Shown here piece by piece: positions 18,278-24,548 of a stretch of DNA of 64,000 nt. The stretch is from Azospirillum formosense (GTDB lineage: Bacteria > Pseudomonadota > Alphaproteobacteria > Azospirillales > Azospirillaceae). The position numbers were made by a program, and so were the translations under genes. The stretch spans positions 1,859,501 to 1,923,500 of the forward strand of contig NZ_CP159402.1 of assembly GCF_040500525.1 (NCBI RefSeq). The letters run 5' to 3'. Position 1 is the first letter of the stretch. Each line of letters starts with the position of its first letter. Below the pieces are notes generated by a model, which saw only the letters and a program-made list of their open reading frames with translations, was not told where the DNA came from and did no database searches.

Positions 18278-18292
18278 CACCACACGTCCCCT

Positions 18293-19117
18293 TCAATCCA
18301 GATGCCCTTGGGCGTTGAAATGCGCCCGGATGCGCTGGGTCAACTCGATGAAGACCGGGTGCCCCATGACGTCCAGCGAGCGCGGGCGGGGCAGCGGCAC
18401 CTCATAGGTCGCGGCGATGGCGCCGGGACGCTCCGACATCACCATCACCCGGTCGGCCAGGAACACCGCCTCGGGGATCGAGTGGGTGATCAGCAGCACC
18501 GTCTTGCCCGTCTCGTGCTGGATGCGCTGCAGCTCGACGTTCATCTTCTCCCGCGTCATGGCGTCGAGCGCGCCGAACGGCTCGTCCATCAGCAGGATCT
18601 TCGGGTCGTGGACCAGCGCCCGGCACAGCGAGGCGCGCTGCTGCATGCCGCCGGAGAGCTGCCAGGGGTACTTGTTCTCGAACCCCTCCAGCCCGGTCAT
18701 GCGGATCAGCGCGCGGGCGCACTCCAGATATTTGTCGCGCGGCAGGCCGCGGACCTCCACCGGCATCATGATGTTGCGCAGCACCGTCCGCCAGGCGAGC
18801 AGCACCGGGCTCTGGAACACGATGCCCACGTCGTCGTGCGGCTCGGTCACCGTGGTGCCTTCGATGGTGATGGCGCCCTCGCTGACCGGCAGCAGGCCGG
18901 CGACCAGCTTCAGCAGCGTGGACTTGCCGCAGCCGGACGGGCCGACCACCACCAGGAACTCCCCGTCCCGCACGTCGAAGGTGATCGGGCGCAGGGACGG
19001 CACCTCCCCGTCGCGGGTGCGGTAGGTCTTGGTCACGCCGTCGATCTGGATCAGGGTCTTTTGCGACAGGCGGGCCGTTTCGGCCGAGCCGACGACTTTC
19101 AACTGGGGCTGAGCCAT
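18293..19117 (-). CDS. ABC transporter ATPase (SsuB/TauB/NrtD type)
   Basis: The 274-residue protein has Walker A (GPSGCGKSTLL), the signature LSGGMQQRASL and Walker B (ILLMDEPFGALD), as in nitrate/sulfonate/taurine-type importers. It powers the permease encoded at 20195-21067. The start at 19117 follows GGAGAGCAGGGAC; the frame could begin ten codons earlier but without a better site. It lies 26 bases after the binding-protein gene and overlaps the ribosome site of the following enolase-family gene. Confidence 0.93.
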   Translation of the reverse strand: MAQPQLKVVGSAETARLSQKTLIQIDGVTKTYRTRDGEVPSLRPITFDVRDGEFLVVVGPSGCGKSTLLKLVAGLLPVSEGAITIEGTTVTEPHDDVGIVFQSPVLLAWRTVLRNIMMPVEVRGLPRDKYLECARALIRMTGLEGFENKYPWQLSGGMQQRASLCRALVHDPKILLMDEPFGALDAMTREKMNVELQRIQHETGKTVLLITHSIPEAVFLADRVMVMSERPGAIAATYEVPLPRPRSLDVMGHPVFIELTQRIRAHFNAQGHLD

Positions 19118-19143
19118 GTCCCTGCTCTCCTGTCCGTCCGGCC

Positions 19144-20142
19144 TCACTGGCCCGCCGCGGCGGGATCGGGGAGGAAGTCGCGGGTGTAGAAGGCCTTCGG
19201 GTTCTTCTTCGCCGCGGCGTCCAGGCCGCCGTACTCGACCAGCAGGTCCACGGTCTCGGCCATGTTGGCGTCGGTGACGCGGAAGGGCCGCTGCCCCTTG
19301 GTCTCCGCCGTGCGGTAGAGCGGCGTGGTCAGCTCGAAGCCCTCCAGCAGGGTGGCTTCCTGGCCGCCCTTGGGGTTGGCCTTGAGGATGGCGGCCACGG
19401 CTTCCTTCGGGTTCTTCTCCGCCCCTTCGACCGCCTTGGTCGTGGCGGCCATGAAGCGCTTCACGAGGTCGGGCTTGTCCTTCAGCGTCTCGGTGTGGGC
19501 GATGATGCCGGAGGAGACCATGTTGACGCCGTAGTCGGCGAAGCGGATCGGCGTCACCGACTTGCCGGTGGCGTCCTTGATCTTCATGCTCTGGTCCATG
19601 ACGTAGCCCAGCAGCAGGTCGGCCTGCCCGTTGATGACGGCGTTCAGCTTGGTCTGGGCGTCGCCGGACACGACGCGGAAGTCGCTGTCCTTCAGGCCGG
19701 TCTTCTTCAGGAACAGCGGCCAGATCTGGGACATGCTGTCGCCCGGCGTCATGGCGACGGTCTTGCCCTTGATGTCCTCGGGCTTGCGGATGTTCTTGTC
19801 GGTGAAGCCCATGGCCGACATCGGGCTGGTCTGGAGCAGCACGCCGGGTGAGGTCACCGGGGCGCCCTTCACCGCCGCCTTCATCATGGTCGGCACGTCG
19901 ACGTAGCCGAAATCGACGGTCTTCGCGGCCACCGCTTGGGTCGTCACCGCCGACCCGCGGCCCTCCTGGATCTCCAGGTCGATGCCCTCGGCCTCGTACA
20001 GGCCCTTGTCCTTGCCGTAGTAGAAGGGGGCGTGCTCGCCATACACGTACCAGTTCAGCATCAGCACGACCTTGTCCGCGGCCTGGGCCGGAAGCGTCGT
20101 GGCGGTGAGGGCGCAGAGCGCCGCGAAGAGCGTCCGTTTCAT
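19144..20142 (-). CDS. ABC transporter substrate-binding protein (NMT1/THI5-like)
   Basis: The 332-residue product has a signal peptide cleaved after about residue 21 (ALTATTLPAQAA), then an NMT1/THI5-like type II binding fold (LNWYVYGEHAPFYYGKDKGL, with a following glycine-rich EGRGSAV). This family includes binding proteins for pyrimidine precursors, riboflavin, sulfonates and aromatic acids, so the ligand cannot be named. The start has GGGAGGAGACGAG in front. Its gene partners suggest the ligand is degraded by the downstream enolase-family, dehydrogenase and aldolase-like enzymes. Confidence 0.92.
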   Translation of the reverse strand: MKRTLFAALCALTATTLPAQAADKVVLMLNWYVYGEHAPFYYGKDKGLYEAEGIDLEIQEGRGSAVTTQAVAAKTVDFGYVDVPTMMKAAVKGAPVTSPGVLLQTSPMSAMGFTDKNIRKPEDIKGKTVAMTPGDSMSQIWPLFLKKTGLKDSDFRVVSGDAQTKLNAVINGQADLLLGYVMDQSMKIKDATGKSVTPIRFADYGVNMVSSGIIAHTETLKDKPDLVKRFMAATTKAVEGAEKNPKEAVAAILKANPKGGQEATLLEGFELTTPLYRTAETKGQRPFRVTDANMAETVDLLVEYGGLDAAAKKNPKAFYTRDFLPDPAAAGQ

Positions 20143-20194
20143 CTCGTCTCCTCCCGAAAGGTGTCCGGCGTCGCTGTTGGTTTTGTGGTCGGCG

Positions 20195-21067
20195 TTACGA
20201 CGTCGGGATGTAGTTGTGGCGTTGGCTCGCGTGCCAGGGGATGGCGAGCCGCTCGATCACGTCGATGACCCAGAAAAGCACCACCCCGATCAGCGCCAGC
20301 ACCACCAGGGCGGCGAACATCAGGGGAAGTTCGAAATTGCCGATCGAGCGCTGCAGGACGAAGCCGATGCCGGAATTCGCCCCGACGAACTCGCCCACCA
20401 CGGCGCCCACCACGGCCAGCGTGATCGACACCTTCAGGCCGGCGAAGATGGCCGGCAGGGCGTGCGGCAGGCTGACCATGCGGAAGGTCTGAAGGCGCGT
20501 CGCCTTCATGGATTTGGCGAGGTCCATCATGTCGCCGTCCACCGACTTGAAGCCCTGCACCGCCGACACGACGATGGGGAAGAAAGCCAGCAGGAAGGCG
20601 GAAATCACCTTGGGCAGCAGCCCGAAGCCGAACCACACCACGAACAGCGGCGCGATGGCGACCTTGGGGATCGACTGCGAGAAGACCAGCAGCGGGTAGA
20701 CGTAGGATTCCACCGTCTTCGACCCGGCGATCAGCATGGCGATGGGAATGCCGAACAGCACCGACAGGGCGAAGCCGCCCAAGGTCGCCAGCGTGGTCGG
20801 CACCGACGCCGCCAGAAGCTGGTCCCAGTCCGCGGCCAGCGCCAAGGCCACGTCGCCCGGTTTCGGTATCAGATAGGGCGGGATCGCGAAGATCCGCACC
20901 GACAGGTCCCACAGGACGGTCAGGACCACCAGGAACAGCACCGGCCGGAACCAGCCGGAATTGAGCAGACGCAGCAGCGTGGCACCCGCCCCGCCCCGTC
21001 GCGCCGCCGTTCCCGAAGCGGAACCGCCACGGGACGCAGTCCCGTGAGCCGCCGCATCGACAGCCAT
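20195..21067 (-). CDS. ABC transporter permease (SsuC/TauC type)
   Basis: This 290-residue protein has about six membrane helices and the BPD_transp_1 EAA loop (MKATRLQTFRMVSLPHALP) that docks on the ATPase. The first 30 residues are a Ala/Gly-rich cytoplasmic tail. It is the first gene of the catabolic operon; GGAGGAGGAGCG precedes the start at 21067, and a TetR-type operator lies about 45-64 bases upstream of the start. Confidence 0.93.
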   Translation of the reverse strand: MAVDAAAHGTASRGGSASGTAARRGGAGATLLRLLNSGWFRPVLFLVVLTVLWDLSVRIFAIPPYLIPKPGDVALALAADWDQLLAASVPTTLATLGGFALSVLFGIPIAMLIAGSKTVESYVYPLLVFSQSIPKVAIAPLFVVWFGFGLLPKVISAFLLAFFPIVVSAVQGFKSVDGDMMDLAKSMKATRLQTFRMVSLPHALPAIFAGLKVSITLAVVGAVVGEFVGANSGIGFVLQRSIGNFELPLMFAALVVLALIGVVLFWVIDVIERLAIPWHASQRHNYIPTS

Positions 21068-21111
21068 CGCTCCTCCTCCCCCGGTCGTTGCGGCGCCGAC
21101 GCGAGGCGCTC

Positions 21112-21131
21112 TTTTAACCGGCTGGTTAAAA
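21112..21131. promoter_or_regulatory. TetR-type operator upstream of the catabolic operon
   Basis: The sequence TTTTAACCGGCTGGTTAAAA is a near-perfect 20-base palindrome between the regulator gene and the permease gene. Its core TTAACC-N4-GGTTAA resembles the RutR box TTGACCA-NN-TGGTCAA in length and in the ACC/GGT half-sites. It is the obvious target of the adjacent TetR protein. Confidence 0.75.
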
Positions 21132-21253
21132 GTAAGCCCGGCACGGCAAAGCGGTCAACCCTGCCAAATGGGTAGGACGGATGGTCAGGTATGCGGATTA
21201 TTCATGATGAAACCACCGGCCCGGAACGGCCGGCATGGAAGCCGCCAGCGGGC

Positions 21254-21931
21254 TCACGCCCGAAGCGACGACAGGATCAGCTCCACCATATGGTCCAGCC
21301 GCTCCGCCTTGGCCTCCTCGGCCAGCAGGTCGCGGCCGAAGATGACCGACAGCGTGTGAACGTTGGACAGGTAGAAATAGGACTGCCCGGCGATGGAGAT
21401 GTAGAGCTGCACCGGGTCCACCCCCGCCCGGAAGATCCCGGTGGCGACACCGCGTTCCAGCACGTCGGCGATCATCTGCACGAAGGGCGAATGCATGGCG
21501 TGCACCTTGTCGGAGGTCTTCAGCAGCTCCGCCCGGTGCAGGTTCTCGATGTTCAGCAGCGCCATGAACTCGGGATGGTCGAGGAAATACTGCCAGGTGA
21601 AGTGGATCAGCCGGGCGATGGCGGCGGGCGGGTCCAGCGTCTCCAGGCTCAGCGTGCGTTCGGTGGCGCGGATGTGCTCGTAGGCGCCCTCCAGCACCGT
21701 CAGATACAGGCTCTCCTTGTTGCCGACATGGTAGTAGAGCATGCGCTTGTTGGTGCCGGCGACCTCGGCGATCCGCTCCACGCGGGCGCCGCCCAGCCCA
21801 TGGCGCGCGAACTCCTCCGTCGCGGCGGCAAGGATGCGCGCGCGGGTGCCCTCCGGGTCGCGGGTGACCTTCGCGGGCTTGGCCGGCTTGGAGGTGGAAA
21901 GGCTCTTCTTCGGGTCGGTCAGCGTGTCCAT
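21254..21931 (-). CDS. TetR family transcriptional regulator (RutR/YcdC-like)
   Basis: The 225-residue product has a TetR helix-turn-helix at about residues 28-75 (ILAAATEEFARHGLGGARVE, then IAEVAGTNKRMLYYHVGNKE) and a helical ligand-binding domain containing HPEFMALLNIENLHRA, which recalls the YcdC/RutR C-terminal domain. It is encoded just upstream of the importer operon on the same strand, with the palindromic operator in the 186-base gap, so it most likely represses that operon and responds to the imported compound or a product. The start at 21931 has AGGA upstream; an ATG at 21949 is an alternative. Confidence 0.88.
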   Translation of the reverse strand: MDTLTDPKKSLSTSKPAKPAKVTRDPEGTRARILAAATEEFARHGLGGARVERIAEVAGTNKRMLYYHVGNKESLYLTVLEGAYEHIRATERTLSLETLDPPAAIARLIHFTWQYFLDHPEFMALLNIENLHRAELLKTSDKVHAMHSPFVQMIADVLERGVATGIFRAGVDPVQLYISIAGQSYFYLSNVHTLSVIFGRDLLAEEAKAERLDHMVELILSSLRA

Positions 21932-22023
21932 CCAGGCCGGTCCTCGCATGGCGCGGCCGGAGGGCAAGCCGCAATCCGTTCCAATGTGGAGCATATCAGC
22001 CGAAACGGAAAGACGAAGCGGCG

Positions 22024-24306
22024 TTACCGGCTCAAGAGCGTCGCGCCGCGCCAGATGCCGGGCTGCATGGCACCGGCGGCGTCGATGGCCGCCCCCGGAC
22101 CGTCCTGGATGCCGCCGCGGAACTGCCCGACATGGCGGGTGCCGCCGCGCATCGACAGCTCGCCCGGCCCCGCCGGGAGCCGGTCCACCACCACGCCGTT
22201 GAACCGCTCGCCGTTGGTGAAGGCCAGCTCGCCATGGCCGTCCACCCGGCCCTGGCGGACCTCGCCCGTGTAGGAATCGCCGTTGGCGAAGCGGTAGACG
22301 CCCGGCCCGTTCGGCACGGCGTTCACGAAGGTCCCCTCGAAGCGGTCGCCGGACGGGAAGCCCAGGACGCCGTAGCCGGACATCTGGTCGTCCTTCCACT
22401 CCCCCTCATAGACCTGCCCGTTGGCGAAGCGGTAGACGCCGACGCCGTTGCGGCTGATCGTGCCCTGAAGGGAGAAGTTGCCCAGCCCGCGGTTCCAAGC
22501 CCCCTCGTAGACGTCGCCGTTGGGGAAGCGGTGCACCCCGTAGCCCGACTCCCCGCCGCGGGCCTGACCGGCGGCGCGGCGGGCGGCGGCCTGGGCCTCG
22601 CGCGCCTTCGCCTCCGCCCCGCGCCCGGCGGTGGCGGAGCGCGCGGCACGGGCGGCGGCGTTGCGGCCCGCCTGCACGGCATCGCGGTACGGTTCGGCCA
22701 GCCCGGCGACGACCGGGTCCGCGCCGGTCGTCGAGCGCCCGGCGGCGCTGTCCCCGCCACCATCGGGAAGGGCGGCCAGCCGCGTCGGGCCGGTCGTGCC
22801 GGACAGCGCGCCGGCCGCCGGGTCGACATCGTTGCGAACCACCGTGGGCGGCGGGTAGGCGTTGGGCGCCGCACCGCCCATGGACACCGCTTCGCCCGAC
22901 CGGCCCGCCAATGTCCCGGTGGTGACGTAGCCCTCCTGCCCCGACGAATCCCGCACCAGCACCCAGCCGGAGTCGGGCGCCGCCTGGAGCAGCGTCACCC
23001 GTTGCCCCTGCTCCAGGTCGCGCAGGCTGCGGGCGCCCAGCACCGGGCGGGCGAACAGGTTGGCGTCGCGCGCCACCGTGTAGACGCCGGGAGCCAGCAT
23101 CGCCGGCTGGGGCGGTTGCTGGGGCGTCGTGGGTTGGGCGGAGGCGACCGGCACCTCCTCCGGCCTGGCGAGGTTGCTGGAGAAGGCGAAGCCGGTCTTG
23201 CCGTCCTGCTCGACGCGCAGCCAGCCGCCGTTGCGCCGGGTCCGCCCGGTGACCGTGACCTCGCTGTCGTGGCGCAGCGTGCCGACGACCGCCGCCTTGG
23301 TGTCGGGACCGGCGCGCAGGTTGGTGTCGCGCGTCACCACCCGCTTCTCGTTCAGCGGGTCCACCTCGACCTCGGCGACTGCCGGGGCGGCGGGCTTTTC
23401 CTCCGCCTTCTGCGGCAGCGGCTTGGGTTCGATTGCCTTGGGTTCAGGAGTCGTCGCCGCCACGGCGGATGGCGCCTCCTCCGTCCGGGCGACGGCGGGG
23501 GCGGACGGCGCGCGCGGGCCGGGCACCAGCACGAGGTCCGCGCCCAGCCGGTCCTGGAGCCAGGGATGCTGCGTCCCCCGCGTGCGTCCGACGACGGTGC
23601 GGGCGACCTCGGCCAGCGCGTCGCGCAGCGGCACGCCCGGCTTGACCATCTCCTGCGCCAGGGCGGTTGAGAAGGCGTCCGCCCCCTTGCCGGCCGCCGT
23701 CGCGGGCGGCGTGCCGGGCCGGTGCGAGTAGACGACGAACAGGTTGTCGAGCGCCGCCGGGGCCGCCAGCGCCGGCTTGACCGACCGCCCCTCCTCGCCC
23801 ATCGCCGATGCCAGCCGGTCGGCCAGCGGGTGGGCGGGCACCGGGTCGAACACGGCGACGGCCTTGCGCCCGCTGCGCTGGATCTCCTTCAGCGCGTAAT
23901 CCAGCTCGATGGTGTCGAAGATCACGTCGTATTCGGAGCCGGGCTTGGCGTCCACCGGCACCAGGAAGCCCTTGGCCGACAGGCTCAGCGCCACGCCGGA
24001 GTAGTAGAGGAAGCCCAGGTCGGCCTGCCCCAGCGCGTCCTGGAACCGGCTCAGCGCCGCGACCATGCCGCGGTGGTCGAGGTTCTCGGCGGCGGTGACG
24101 GTGAAGCCGGCGCGGCGCAGCGCGTCGGCGACGACCGCGGCGTTGGCGCCCACCCCGGCGGCCGGGCCGCCCTCCTGGTACTGCGCGTTGCCGATCACCA
24201 GCGCCACGCGCTTGTCGTCGGCGAGCGCCTGGGGGGCAAAGGCGGTGTTCGCCGTCACCAGGACCAGCGCAACGGTCCAAACGGCGCTCCGGGGCCAGCG
24301 CAACAC
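22024..24306 (-). CDS. Exported caspase-fold protein without catalytic dyad, with SH3 and MORN repeats
   Basis: The 760-residue product has an N-terminal signal peptide and a peptidase C14 (caspase-like) domain at about 33-240. It aligns without gaps to the catalytic blocks of the neighbouring caspase-like protein, but the catalytic His is Val105 (FLYYSGVALS) and the catalytic Cys is Val156 (VFDPVPAHPLADR), so protease activity is not expected. Two bacterial SH3-like domains follow (about 320-380 and 412-468), then a low-complexity linker and about six MORN repeats (pattern GVYRFANGxxYEGEW) from about 585 to 745. The start is taken as GTG at 24306 because GGAGGG lies seven bases upstream; a GTG at 24321 is possible. 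It probably acts in the periplasm as a binding or scaffold protein, perhaps with the active paralogue encoded upstream. Confidence 0.85.
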   Translation of the reverse strand: MLRWPRSAVWTVALVLVTANTAFAPQALADDKRVALVIGNAQYQEGGPAAGVGANAAVVADALRRAGFTVTAAENLDHRGMVAALSRFQDALGQADLGFLYYSGVALSLSAKGFLVPVDAKPGSEYDVIFDTIELDYALKEIQRSGRKAVAVFDPVPAHPLADRLASAMGEEGRSVKPALAAPAALDNLFVVYSHRPGTPPATAAGKGADAFSTALAQEMVKPGVPLRDALAEVARTVVGRTRGTQHPWLQDRLGADLVLVPGPRAPSAPAVARTEEAPSAVAATTPEPKAIEPKPLPQKAEEKPAAPAVAEVEVDPLNEKRVVTRDTNLRAGPDTKAAVVGTLRHDSEVTVTGRTRRNGGWLRVEQDGKTGFAFSSNLARPEEVPVASAQPTTPQQPPQPAMLAPGVYTVARDANLFARPVLGARSLRDLEQGQRVTLLQAAPDSGWVLVRDSSGQEGYVTTGTLAGRSGEAVSMGGAAPNAYPPPTVVRNDVDPAAGALSGTTGPTRLAALPDGGGDSAAGRSTTGADPVVAGLAEPYRDAVQAGRNAAARAARSATAGRGAEAKAREAQAAARRAAGQARGGESGYGVHRFPNGDVYEGAWNRGLGNFSLQGTISRNGVGVYRFANGQVYEGEWKDDQMSGYGVLGFPSGDRFEGTFVNAVPNGPGVYRFANGDSYTGEVRQGRVDGHGELAFTNGERFNGVVVDRLPAGPGELSMRGGTRHVGQFRGGIQDGPGAAIDAAGAMQPGIWRGATLLSR

Positions 24307-24548
24307 GTCGATACCCTCCACTTCAAACCTTCTTTGACCACCCCTTTAGGGAGTCACGGGCCGCGGCGGCTGTAACGAATTTGGTCGAAGCCGCCAGCGG
24401 CCTCCTGTTTTCGGGCCGTCCGCTCCGCAGATCGCCATGCCTTGAACGGCCAAGTCTAGCGCATTGGCCCAACACCGATTTCTGCAATTTCGGGGGCGCC
24501 GGGGTCCCATCCGCAGACGGTGCGTCCCACCAACGAACGCGCGCGGAG

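Noticed and set aside
22024-24306. Caspase activity for the SH3/MORN protein
   Set aside because: Both catalytic positions are Val in an ungapped alignment with the active neighbour.
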